Origin: an uncultured Bacteroidia bacterium
GTDB taxonomy: Bacteria > Bacteroidota > Bacteroidia > Bacteroidales > UBA932
Assembly: GCA_902785065.1 (NCBI GenBank)
Contig: CACZXH010000020.1
Span: 1-38,574, forward strand
DNA length: 38,574 nucleotides
Reading direction: 5' to 3'
Shown one piece after another: positions 1 to 7,522 of the stretch. A model generated the notes under the pieces. It was given only the letters and a program-made list of their open reading frames with translations. It made no database searches and was not told the DNA's origin. Position numbers and translations under genes: made by a program. Position 1 is the stretch's first letter. Every line of letters begins with the position of its first letter.

Positions 1-1011
1 TCACTGCTGGAGTCCACCCTTCTGTCCACCCCCATCTCCTACCTCTCGATGAAAGAGGAAGAAGGTGACCGGAACGCCATCCTCTTCTCCAAGCTCAAGG
101 ACAATCCGGACCGTCCCCTGACGGCCATTCTCTCGCTGAACACGATCGCGAACACCGTGGGCGCCGCCGGCGTGGGCCAGCAGGCCGCCGAACTGTTCGG
201 CAGCCAGTGGTTCGGCCTGGTCTCCGCCATCATGACGATCCTGATCCTCGTCTTCTCCGAGATCATCCCGAAGACCATCGGCTCCTACCACTGGAAAAGC
301 CTCATCTGGCTGTCCCGCATCATGAAAGGCCTGATGGTCATCCTGTATCCCGTCGTCTGGCTCGTGGAAAAACTCCGGATGCGTATCGCCGGTGACGAGC
401 CGGACACCGGCATCTCCCGCGAGGAAGTGTCCGCAATGGCGAACATGGGCGAGGAAGAAGGCGTCATTGACAATTCCGAGAACAAGGTCATCCAGAACAT
501 CATGAAGCTGGACGACATCAAGGCCTATGACGTAATGACCCCGCGCGTGGTCGCCGCCATTGCGCCGGAGTACATGACCCTCAAGCAGTTCTACAAGCAG
601 GAGGAGCTCTCGCACTACTCCCGCATCCCCGTGTACGCGGACTCTCCGGAGTTCATCACCGGCTATATCCTCCGCTACGACGTGCTGGAGAACCTCGCCG
701 AGGACAAGTTCGACACCCGCCTGCGGAGCATCAAGCGCAAGATTGCGGCTTTCCACGAGGAAACCTCCGTGAGCGACATCTGGGAAGCCCTCCTCAAGAG
801 CAAGGACCAGATCGCCCTGATCATCGACGACTACGGCTGCTTCCAGGGCCTCATCACCCTGGAGGATATCATTGAGACGATCCTCGGAATGGAAATCATC
901 GACGAGAACGACACGATTACCGACATGCAGCAGTATGCGAAGGAGCGCTGGCTCAAGCGCAAGAACCAGTACAAGCAGATCGTGCTTCCCGACGAGGATG
1001 CCGACGCATAA
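1..1011 (+). CDS. CNNM/CorC-type DUF21-CBS membrane protein (partial, 5' end missing)
   Basis: The reading frame is open from the first base, so the start lies upstream. About 336 codons are present. The visible part begins inside the DUF21 transmembrane domain, which includes the conserved EIIPKTIG segment near window codons 87-94. A cytoplasmic region with two CBS motifs follows: the first around VMTPRVVAAI, the second around DIWEALLKSKDQIALIIDDYG ending in LEDIIETILG. The usual C-terminal CorC_HlyC transporter-associated domain is absent, because the protein ends about 45 residues after the second CBS motif in a charged tail. Family members are linked to Mg2+/Co2+ transport or resistance, so ion handling is inferred from family only. 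It is followed 15 nt later by the flavoprotein gene on the same strand. Confidence 0.9.
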   Translation, partial: SLLESTLLSTPISYLSMKEEEGDRNAILFSKLKDNPDRPLTAILSLNTIANTVGAAGVGQQAAELFGSQWFGLVSAIMTILILVFSEIIPKTIGSYHWKSLIWLSRIMKGLMVILYPVVWLVEKLRMRIAGDEPDTGISREEVSAMANMGEEEGVIDNSENKVIQNIMKLDDIKAYDVMTPRVVAAIAPEYMTLKQFYKQEELSHYSRIPVYADSPEFITGYILRYDVLENLAEDKFDTRLRSIKRKIAAFHEETSVSDIWEALLKSKDQIALIIDDYGCFQGLITLEDIIETILGMEIIDENDTITDMQQYAKERWLKRKNQYKQIVLPDEDADA

Positions 1012-1026
1012 ATCCAGGGACATATC

Positions 1027-2280
1027 ATGAAACGCATCGCCGTCATAGGAGCCGGTGCCGCCGGTTGTTTCTGCACCGCCGAGCTCCGGCGGCTGCGGCC
1101 GGATTTCCGGGTCGATGTCTATGAATCCGGTCCGAAGGCCCTGGCGAAGGTCGCCATCACCGGCGGTGGCCGCTGCAACCTGACAAACTCCTTCGCCGGC
1201 ATCCGGAGCCTCGTCGAGGCCTACCCCCGTGGCGAACGGCTGATGAAACGCCTCCTGAGGCAGTTCTCGCAGGAAGACACCTGGCGCTGGTTCGAATCGG
1301 CCGGTGTCCCGCTCGTCCTCCAGAAGGACCACTGCGTGTTCCCGCAATCCCAGGATGCGATGGACATAGTCCGCGCCCTGCTTCGCCGCATGGAGGGAGC
1401 TAATCTCCTGCTGCGTACGCCGGTTCACCGTATTGAGACCCCCGATCAGGTCGGGGGTGACGGGGAAAACATACCCGCTGGGGGTGACAGGAACGTCATG
1501 CCCGGCTTGACCGGGCATCTCCTCGTGAACGGAGAACCTTACGATGCCGTCGTCGTCACCACAGGCGGGGCCCCGAAGGGGCTGCCACTGCTGAACGGTC
1601 TGGACCTGGAATGGGTGACGACGGTCCCCTCGCTGTTCACCTTTACGATCCAGGATGAGGGGCTCCGGAACCTGATGGGCTTGGTCGTGGACGCGTCCGT
1701 GGCCATCCCGGGCACCGCTTTCAAAGCTGATGGTCCCCTCCTTATCACGGACTGGGGCCTGAGCGGCCCGGCCGTCCTGAAACTTTCCTCCTATGCCGCC
1801 CGGTACCTGCATGAGGTTGGCTACCAGGCGCCCCTGTCGGTGAACTGGCTGGCCCGGAACGAGGCTGAGACACGGGATATCCTGCAGGAAACCGCCGCCG
1901 GGAATGCCCGCAAGCAGGTCTCCAACACGCCCGTATCCGGGCTGCAGGGCCGTCTTTGGAACTACTTGATTACCAAGGCCGGACTCCGTCCTGACATCCG
2001 CTGGGCGGAGCTGGGCTCCAAGGGCCTGAACCGTCTGGTTTCCACCCTGACGCAAGACGCCTATACCATTGCCGGCAAGACGAAGTTCCGCGAGGAGTTC
2101 GTTACCTGCGGCGGTGTGGCCCTGGGGAATCTGGACCCGGCCACCCTGGAATCCAAACGCCATCCCGGACTGTACTTCGCCGGTGAAGTCCTGGACATCG
2201 ATGCCATCACCGGCGGATTCAACCTGCAGGCGGCCTGGACCACCGGCGCCGTCGTTGCCCGTTCGATTGCCGCAAAATGA
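1027..2280 (+). CDS. BaiN/HI0933-family NAD(P)/FAD-dependent oxidoreductase with in-frame palindromic insert
   Basis: The 417-residue flavoprotein starts with a Rossmann FAD motif, IAVIGAGAAGCFCTAELRR (residues 4-22). It carries the family segment AITGGGRCNLTN near residue 44 and ends with the second FAD-binding segment, GLYFAGEVLDIDAITGGFNLQ. These are hallmarks of the HI0933/BaiN family of soluble reductases, whose substrates are mostly unknown. Residues about 138-164 are encoded by two strong palindromes (1438-1458 and 1498-1518). They give a low-complexity Gly/Pro-rich stretch between two expected beta strands, just before the conserved VVTTGGAPKG turn. I read this stretch as an in-frame repeat insertion. 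The stop overlaps the rmuC start (ATGA), so the two are probably translationally coupled. Confidence 0.88.
   Translation: MKRIAVIGAGAAGCFCTAELRRLRPDFRVDVYESGPKALAKVAITGGGRCNLTNSFAGIRSLVEAYPRGERLMKRLLRQFSQEDTWRWFESAGVPLVLQKDHCVFPQSQDAMDIVRALLRRMEGANLLLRTPVHRIETPDQVGGDGENIPAGGDRNVMPGLTGHLLVNGEPYDAVVVTTGGAPKGLPLLNGLDLEWVTTVPSLFTFTIQDEGLRNLMGLVVDASVAIPGTAFKADGPLLITDWGLSGPAVLKLSSYAARYLHEVGYQAPLSVNWLARNEAETRDILQETAAGNARKQVSNTPVSGLQGRLWNYLITKAGLRPDIRWAELGSKGLNRLVSTLTQDAYTIAGKTKFREEFVTCGGVALGNLDPATLESKRHPGLYFAGEVLDIDAITGGFNLQAAWTTGAVVARSIAAK
1438..1518. repeat. Composite short palindromic element inside a coding region
   Basis: Two perfect inverted repeats lie about 40 nt apart. ACCCCCGA/TCGGGGGT spans 1438-1458 with a 5-nt loop. 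ATGCCCGG/CCGGGCAT spans 1498-1518 with a 5-nt loop. The intervening sequence contains two GGGGGTGAC-like repeats (around 1451 and 1480). The second palindrome resembles dispersed REP-type hairpins known from many bacterial genomes. The element lies within the BaiN-type flavoprotein gene without breaking its frame. Copy number elsewhere cannot be judged from this window. Confidence 0.65.
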
Positions 2281-3512
2281 AAGAAATACTCCTGATCGTC
2301 GGCCCCGCCGCCCTCGCCCTCCTCATTATCGCCATCCTCGTCACCTGGCTCATTGTGAAAACCCGCTCATTGAATGCGCTTCGGGAAAGCGAGGCCCGGG
2401 CCCACGAACGGTCCCTGGAGCTCCTGCGAACCGCAAACGAAGCGGCGCTGCAGCAGCAGATTTCCGCTATCAGGGCCGAAATGACGGCGGAGACCGAGCG
2501 CCTGCTTCAGCAGCGCGAAGAGGCGCTCTCCCGGAAGGCGCAAGAAACCTTCCAAACCATATCCGGCAGTCTGGACAAGGAGATGAAAGATATGAAGGAA
2601 GCCTTCGAGGCGCAGAAGAAAAGAACCAACGAGAGTTCCGCTTCCCTGAAGGAGCAGCTGGAAGGAGCCGTACGGAACCTGGCGGCGCAAACCCGCGACA
2701 TCGGCCAGAAGGCCGACAACCTGGCCTCCGCCCTGAAGGGGCAGAACAAGATGGCCGGCTGCTGGGGCGAGACCATCCTGTACAACATGCTCGTGGACGA
2801 AGGAATGGTGGAAGGACGCGATTTCGACAAGGAAGAGACGCTGCGCGATGCCATGGGCCTGATTCTCCTGAACGAGGACAGCGGCAAGAAGATGCGCCCG
2901 GATTTCATCCTCCACTACCCGGACAAGACGGAAGTCATCATCGACTCGAAGGTCTCCCTGGACGCCTATTCCGACTGGACGGTCGCTGAGTCGGAAGCCC
3001 TGAAGAACGATGCCGCCGTCCGCAACCTCACGGCCATCCGGGCCCAGATCAAGTCGCTGGCTACCAAGCGATACCAGGATTACGTCCGGGAAGGGTACAA
3101 GACGCTGGACTACGTGATCATGTTCATTCCCAATTATGGCGCTTTACAGCTGGCCAAAACGCTTGCTCCGGACATTTTCCGCGAAGCCTACAACCAGGGC
3201 GTGCTGCTCACCACAGAGGAGACGCTGATGCCCTTCCTGCGCATGATCCGCATCGCCTGGACGAATTACGACCAGGCCCGGAACCAGGAAAAGATCGTAA
3301 AGGCCGCGCAGGCGATGATCGACCGCGTGGCCGATTTCGCCGCGGCGCATGCGGCCATGGGCAAGAAACTGGAGGAGGCGACTAAGGAATACGAGGCCTG
3401 TTCAGCCAAGATCCGGGAATCCGGCCAGAGCATCCTGGTGTCGGCGCACCAGCTCGTCAAGCTGGGGATCCCGAAGAATCCGAAGAAGCCGCTTCCTGAA
3501 ATCGAAGAGTAA
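2277..3512 (+). CDS. rmuC: DNA recombination protein RmuC
   Basis: The 411-residue protein has an N-terminal membrane segment (about residues 4-25). A long charged coiled coil follows (about 35-150), rich in Glu, Gln, Lys and Ala. The conserved RmuC core includes GCWGETILYNML, MRPDFILHYPDKTEVIIDSKVSLDAY and later YVIMFIPNYGAL. RmuC proteins limit DNA rearrangements at inverted repeats and have a PD-(D/E)XK-like nuclease fold; the IIDSK segment fits that fold. The start overlaps the stop of the upstream flavoprotein gene by 4 nt. The last 56 nt overlap the 3' end of the convergent heptose gene on the other strand, leaving no room for a separate terminator. Confidence 0.93.
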   Translation: MKEILLIVGPAALALLIIAILVTWLIVKTRSLNALRESEARAHERSLELLRTANEAALQQQISAIRAEMTAETERLLQQREEALSRKAQETFQTISGSLDKEMKDMKEAFEAQKKRTNESSASLKEQLEGAVRNLAAQTRDIGQKADNLASALKGQNKMAGCWGETILYNMLVDEGMVEGRDFDKEETLRDAMGLILLNEDSGKKMRPDFILHYPDKTEVIIDSKVSLDAYSDWTVAESEALKNDAAVRNLTAIRAQIKSLATKRYQDYVREGYKTLDYVIMFIPNYGALQLAKTLAPDIFREAYNQGVLLTTEETLMPFLRMIRIAWTNYDQARNQEKIVKAAQAMIDRVADFAAAHAAMGKKLEEATKEYEACSAKIRESGQSILVSAHQLVKLGIPKNPKKPLPEIEE

Positions 3513-4674
3513 GGTCCGCCGTTTCCATGAGGACGAACCCCATGCCGCAGTTCGCGGCGAATTCCCGGTCATAATCCGAATCCCCGAGCATCAGGCTCCG
3601 CGCAGGGTCAATGTCCGGGAAATCCCGGCAGGCCGCCTGGAACATGCCCGTCTGCGGCTTCCGCATCGGGTGCTCCTGCGCCAGTTCGGTACAGGTATAA
3701 ATAGCGTCAATGCGTCCGCCGGCCGTGGAGATTTCCGCCAGCATCCGGGCATGGACCGCTTCCAGTTCCGCCTGCGTCATCTGGCCCTTGCCCACGCCCC
3801 GCTGGTTGCTCACCAAAATGATATGCCTGAACTTCGCCGCCCATTTCCGGAGGCTTTCCCGAATGCCGGGCAGGAAAGCGAACTTGTCCCAGGTACGGAC
3901 ATAATCTCCCGGAAGCCAGCGGTTGATCACGCCGTCGCGGTCCAGGAAAAGGGTGTCCGCGCCGGAAGCGAGGACAGCGTCCGATGCTTTTAAAACCGCC
4001 TGGATCTCAGGAAGTTCCCGCTGCGCCCGGGCATAGTCCTCCGGAATGCCGATATCGATGAAATACCCTTCCTGCACCTCGCCCGCAACCAGTCCGTAAT
4101 CCGCCAGGGGCTCCAGGACTTCCCGCTCGAAGGAGAAGGTTTTCGGGAACAGGGACATATCCAGCTGGGAGCGGTCGATGGCATAGACACCGCCGTTGAT
4201 GAGGCCTTCGGCGCAGGGCTTCTTTTCCCGGAAGCCGGTCACCAGGTCGCCGTCCCAGTCCACCGCGCCGTAGCGGTCGAAATCCCGCATCGGCTTCAAT
4301 GCCAGCGTGACCGGGGCGGTGAAAGAGAGGGCATTCAAATCGACATTGTAGAAGGTGTCGCCATTCAGGACGAACACCTGTTTTCCCCTGCACTTCTGCA
4401 AGGCCAGGCGGATGCCGCCGCCGGTTCCCAAGGGCTCTTTTTCGATGGCGAAACTGACCGCGAAGGGCCATTCCTGGCTTTGGACGAAATCCATGACTTG
4501 TTCCCGGAGATAGCCCACCGAAAGCACCACATGCCGGACGTCGAACCGGGAAAGCCACTCCAGCTGATACTGAAGGAATGGCTTCCCGTCCACAGGAGCC
4601 ATGCATTTCGGTATTTCGCCAATGACGCCGCGGAGCCGGGTTCCGAGCCCGCCGGCGAGGATTACCGCTTCCAT
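3457..4674 (-). CDS. Fused D-glycero-D-manno-heptose-1-phosphate guanylyltransferase / heptose 1,7-bisphosphate 7-phosphatase
   Basis: This is a two-domain protein of 405 residues. Residues 1-228 form a sugar nucleotidyltransferase domain with the signature AGGLGTRL (7-14), IPKCMAPV and LNGDTFYN (103-110), as in HddC. Residues 240-400 form a HAD phosphatase of the GmhB type, with the catalytic pair LFLDRDGVIN (D245, D247), VSNQRGVGKG, and MLGDSDYD near the end. The two activities are consecutive in the GDP-heptose pathway: 7-phosphate removal, then GDP transfer. The kinase that precedes them is the adjacent upstream gene, overlapping by 13 nt, so one transcript covers three steps. The isomerase GmhA is not in the window. 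The product probably feeds surface polysaccharide or glycan synthesis. GDP rather than ADP use is inferred from the HddA partner. Confidence 0.88.
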   Translation of the reverse strand: MEAVILAGGLGTRLRGVIGEIPKCMAPVDGKPFLQYQLEWLSRFDVRHVVLSVGYLREQVMDFVQSQEWPFAVSFAIEKEPLGTGGGIRLALQKCRGKQVFVLNGDTFYNVDLNALSFTAPVTLALKPMRDFDRYGAVDWDGDLVTGFREKKPCAEGLINGGVYAIDRSQLDMSLFPKTFSFEREVLEPLADYGLVAGEVQEGYFIDIGIPEDYARAQRELPEIQAVLKASDAVLASGADTLFLDRDGVINRWLPGDYVRTWDKFAFLPGIRESLRKWAAKFRHIILVSNQRGVGKGQMTQAELEAVHARMLAEISTAGGRIDAIYTCTELAQEHPMRKPQTGMFQAACRDFPDIDPARSLMLGDSDYDREFAANCGMGFVLMETADLTLRFQEAASSDSSGSPA

Positions 4675-5714
4675 TGTTCGGGAACTTTGTCCGTATCGTA
4701 CACACGCCAGGCGTGGGCGCCCCGTTCCGTGAACTGGAAGGGTACCACCTTGCCCGGAAGGCTTTCCAGGGCCCGTACGACGGCCATTTTACGGGCGGGC
4801 GGGACCATCAGCATGATAAAGCCGCCGCCACCCGCGCCGGAAACCTTTCCGGCGACGGCCCCGGCGGCCATCGCGGTGTCGAAAGCCTCCTGGATCACGG
4901 GATTGGTAATGGCGCCGGCCATCTTCTTCTTGTCCTCCCAGGCCTGGCCCAGGATCCGGCCGAATTCCGCCATGTCGCCCTTCAGGAGGGCCAGTTTCAT
5001 GTCCGTGGAGCTCTGCCGGATGCGGTGCATCGCCTCAATGGCGACGGCGTTGCCGGAAGATGTGTTCTTCTGCTGCTCGCTGATGATGGCAGCGCTGGAG
5101 CGGGAACGGCCGGTATAGTACAGGACCATGGACGATTCCAGTTCGTCCACGATCCAGGATTTGATCTTGAGGGGGTTGACGATGACGATATCGTCCTGAT
5201 GGAATTCCATGAAGTTGAACCCGCCGAAAGCGGCCGCATACTGGTCCTGCTTGCCGCCGGCGAGGGCGAGGTCCTTCCGCTCGATTTCGTACGCGAGACG
5301 GGCCGTTTCGTAGTCTCCCAGGGGCAGGTTCATCCATTCGGTGAAGCACTTGAGGATACAAACGACCATGGTGGAGGACGTACCCAGGCCGGATCCGGCC
5401 GGTGCGTCGTTGTAGGTCGTAATCCGGAAAGCCCCCGGGACGGGCCCGAAATCCTTCACGATACGCTGGTAAACGCCCCGGATGAGGTCCGGCGCGGGCG
5501 CCAGCGACACGTCTAACGGGCATTCGACATGCGTGTCGCAATCGTAGGCATCGACCCGGACCGTCTCCCCCGGCTGCATTTCGATGGTGCAGTAGGCGGA
5601 AAGGTTGATGGTGGCATTGAGGATCTGCCCCCCGTACAGGTCGCTGTACGGCGAAACGTCACTGCCTCCTCCGGCGAGGCCGAGCCTGAGCGGCGCTTTG
5701 CTGCGGATAATCAT
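4662..5714 (-). CDS. hddA: D-glycero-alpha-D-manno-heptose-7-phosphate kinase (GHMP family)
   Basis: The 350-residue GHMP kinase starts at MIIRSKAPLRLGLAGGGSD. The ATP-binding motif is PAGSGLGTSST in the first third, and the C-terminal GHMP motif is KVSGAGGGGFIML. It phosphorylates heptose-7-phosphate at C1 to give the alpha-1,7-bisphosphate used by the fused phosphatase/guanylyltransferase immediately downstream. An in-frame ATG 51 nt further upstream exists, but it lies beyond the -7 box TAAATTTG (5735-5742). The homologous N-terminus also begins at the chosen start. The gene is divergent from the HD-domain gene and shares a 53-nt promoter region with it. Confidence 0.9.
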   Translation of the reverse strand: MIIRSKAPLRLGLAGGGSDVSPYSDLYGGQILNATINLSAYCTIEMQPGETVRVDAYDCDTHVECPLDVSLAPAPDLIRGVYQRIVKDFGPVPGAFRITTYNDAPAGSGLGTSSTMVVCILKCFTEWMNLPLGDYETARLAYEIERKDLALAGGKQDQYAAAFGGFNFMEFHQDDIVIVNPLKIKSWIVDELESSMVLYYTGRSRSSAAIISEQQKNTSSGNAVAIEAMHRIRQSSTDMKLALLKGDMAEFGRILGQAWEDKKKMAGAITNPVIQEAFDTAMAAGAVAGKVSGAGGGGFIMLMVPPARKMAVVRALESLPGKVVPFQFTERGAHAWRVYDTDKVPEQWKR

Positions 5715-5734
5715 ACGGTCATGTTCTATTCCTA

Positions 5735-5742
5735 CAAATTTA
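5735..5742 (-). promoter_or_regulatory. -7 box of the hddA promoter
   Basis: TAAATTTG on the minus strand matches the Bacteroidota consensus TAnnTTTG. A TTG lies about 20 nt upstream as a possible -33 element. It sits only 2 nt from the oppositely directed -7 box of the HD gene. Confidence 0.6.
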
Positions 5743-5744
5743 GC

Positions 5745-5752
5745 TATCTTTG
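5745..5752 (+). promoter_or_regulatory. -7 box of the HD-domain gene promoter
   Basis: TATCTTTG lies 15 nt before the ATG at 5768. It is divergent from, and almost abutting, the hddA -7 box, so polymerase probably cannot occupy both promoters at once. Confidence 0.65.
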
Positions 5753-5767
5753 TCCAAATAACCAACC

Positions 5768-6400
5768 ATGCGAGACGGACTGAAAACCTACGTCGAAGCG
5801 GAAATCATTCCCCGCTACCGGACCTTCGACAAAGCCCATCAGGAAGACCACGCCCGGAGCGTCATCGCCCAGGCGCTGGAACTGGCCCGATACTATGACG
5901 TGGACCCCGACCTGGTGTACACGGCGGCGGCCTACCACGACACCGGACTCGCCGTAGACCGCGCCACCCACCACCTGGAATCCGGGAAGATCATCCGGGC
6001 CGATGCGCGACTCCGCGACTGGTTCTCCGAAGAAGAGATCGAGACCGTCGCACAGGCGGCGGAAGACCATCGCGCCTCCGCGAAAACAGCCCCCAGAAGC
6101 ATCTATGGCCGCCTCATTGCCGAGGCCGACCGCCTCATAGACCCGGTCACCATTATCCGCCGGACCATCCAGTTCGGCTTGTCGCATTACCCGGGACTGG
6201 ACCCGGATGGCCATTGGGAACGCACCCTGGAGCACCTGCGGGAAAAATACGGTGACGGCGGCTATCTGCAACTCTGGATCCCCGAGTCTCCCAATGCGGG
6301 GAGACTCGAAGAACTCCGCAAGATCATCCGGAAACCGGAAACCTTGCGGAGCGTCTTCGAAAAACTCTTTGCGGAAGAAACCGCTACTGGGCGAGCGTAG
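5768..6400 (+). CDS. HD-domain metal-dependent phosphohydrolase
   Basis: The 210-residue soluble protein has the HD signature: H28 in the first helix, the HD pair AAYHDTGL (H57-D58) and a later Asp in AEADRLIDP. Proteins of this size and pattern are small metal-dependent phosphohydrolases acting on nucleotides or similar phosphate esters. The substrate cannot be told from sequence. A perfect 10-bp hairpin lies within codons 172-180. The C-terminus overlaps the convergent coiled-coil lipoprotein gene by 17 nt. The start is fixed by the -7 box 15 nt upstream. Confidence 0.82.
   Translation: MRDGLKTYVEAEIIPRYRTFDKAHQEDHARSVIAQALELARYYDVDPDLVYTAAAYHDTGLAVDRATHHLESGKIIRADARLRDWFSEEEIETVAQAAEDHRASAKTAPRSIYGRLIAEADRLIDPVTIIRRTIQFGLSHYPGLDPDGHWERTLEHLREKYGDGGYLQLWIPESPNAGRLEELRKIIRKPETLRSVFEKLFAEETATGRA
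6283..6308. repeat. Perfect 10-bp palindrome inside the HD gene
   Basis: CGAGTCTCCC and GGGAGACTCG flank a 6-nt loop (AATGCG). It encodes part of the segment WIPESPNAGRLEELR. It could be a chance hairpin in GC-rich coding DNA or another small inserted palindrome. Confidence 0.45.
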
Positions 6401-7151
6401 CCATCTTCTCCTGGACGGCGGCCATGCGTTCCGCCGCGTCGGGATACCCCGTTTCCTTCGCCTTGGAATAGTACAGAATCGCCTTCTCGTACATCTCGAG
6501 GGTCAGGGACTTGACCTTGGCCTTGTCCTTCCGGCGGGAAACCGTGGGGGACTCATCCCCAAGCTCCTCGAAATCTACGCCGGCCTGGAAAAGCATCCGG
6601 GCCTGCTCACGCACGGCCTTCGACAGGTTCTCCTGCTGGGCGTTGATGGTTTCGTTCTGCTGGGCGATGGTCCCGTGCTGGGCCGAAATCATCTCGTTCT
6701 GCTCGTTGATGGTGCGGTCCTTGTCCTGGATCTCGGCCTTCAGGTCCTCGATCTCCTTCTCCTTTTCGGCGATGACCGTCTTGAGGCTGGAGACCAGCTT
6801 CTTGTACTGGGCGTTGTCCTGGGTGAGGCGCTCCAGCTGGCTCAGCTTCCCTTTGATATCGGAAATGCTGTTTTCAATCATCTCCACCTGGTTCAGGCGT
6901 GCGGTCCCCTGTTCCAAGTCGGTGCGGAGGACGGCTGTCGAACCGGAAATCTGGGACAGTTCCTGCAGGATGTTGTCCACGGCCGTAGCCTGTTCGATAT
7001 AGCTGTCGCGCGTCGCTTCGGCACTGACTTTCAATTCGTTGTAGGCATTGACGACGGCATCGTAATCTTCTTTCGGGACCGTGGTTCCCGTATGGAATTC
7101 ACAGGCGGTCGCCAAAACCGCCGCCACGAGGATTATCGGGAGAGCTCGCAT
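6384..7151 (-). CDS. Coiled-coil lipoprotein of unknown function
   Basis: The 255-residue protein begins with a short hydrophobic signal and a likely lipobox, LATAC, with the lipidated Cys at residue 17. Residues about 55-190 form a long coiled coil with repeated INEQNEMI/IAQQNETI/INAQQENL-type heptads. A C-terminal helical stretch (YEKAILYYSKAKETGYPDAAERM) resembles a single TPR-like hairpin. It probably resides in the periplasm, attached to a membrane. The ATG overlaps the 3' end of the upstream lipoprotein gene by 19 nt, so the pair is likely coupled. I do not recognise a named family. Confidence 0.8.
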   Translation of the reverse strand: MRALPIILVAAVLATACEFHTGTTVPKEDYDAVVNAYNELKVSAEATRDSYIEQATAVDNILQELSQISGSTAVLRTDLEQGTARLNQVEMIENSISDIKGKLSQLERLTQDNAQYKKLVSSLKTVIAEKEKEIEDLKAEIQDKDRTINEQNEMISAQHGTIAQQNETINAQQENLSKAVREQARMLFQAGVDFEELGDESPTVSRRKDKAKVKSLTLEMYEKAILYYSKAKETGYPDAAERMAAVQEKMATLAQ

Positions 7152-7513
7152 AGGAAATTCGTCTTTTCGAACCGGATGGTCGTGAGTTTGAGGTCGGAAC
7201 GGTAGGAAACACTGCCGGAGCCCAGTTCGTCGGAGGAGACGGTGCCGTCTTCCGCTACCGTGAAGGAATAGACCGTGGGGCCGTAGACTGTCACGCGGGC
7301 GATCTGGTACTGGCGCTCCGCAATCTTCTTCACCGAGGCAGTCGCATACCGGGTCTCCCCGTCCGAGGTGAACTTCATCGAGTAACTACCCTCGAGGTTG
7401 CCGATCTTCTGGACATCCGGGAGGAGGCTGACTTGCTGGACAGAGCGCCCCGCGCAACTGCCGAGAACGGCGGCCGCGGCCAGGGTGAGAAAAGCCAGAC
7501 GGAAGGGTTTCAT
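7133..7513 (-). CDS. Small lipoprotein of unknown function
   Basis: The 126-residue protein has a clear signal peptide and lipobox (VLGSC, Cys20). The mature part is a probable beta-rich domain: SYSMKFTSDGETRYATASVKKI, then VTVYGPTVYSFTVAEDGTVSSDELGSG. It may fold as a small barrel or sheet. It lies just after the flavodiiron gene (9-nt gap) and before the coiled-coil lipoprotein (19-nt overlap) on the same strand, which suggests one transcript. Function is unknown. Confidence 0.8.
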   Translation of the reverse strand: MKPFRLAFLTLAAAAVLGSCAGRSVQQVSLLPDVQKIGNLEGSYSMKFTSDGETRYATASVKKIAERQYQIARVTVYGPTVYSFTVAEDGTVSSDELGSGSVSYRSDLKLTTIRFEKTNFLCELSR

Positions 7514-7522
7514 ATCATTCTT

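Noticed and set aside
1-2163. Very long open antisense frame (about 720 codons, minus strand)
   Set aside because: It lies opposite two well-supported genes. It has the repetitive Gly/Val/Arg composition typical of antisense frames in GC-rich coding DNA, and has no promoter or start signal of its own. The same applies to long antisense frames at 26116-28182, 35445-37163, 12838-14454 and 14901-16235.
5715-5765. Longer start for hddA (ATG at 5765)
   Set aside because: The extra 17 residues are encoded across the promoter and have no family similarity. The -7 box lies inside them.
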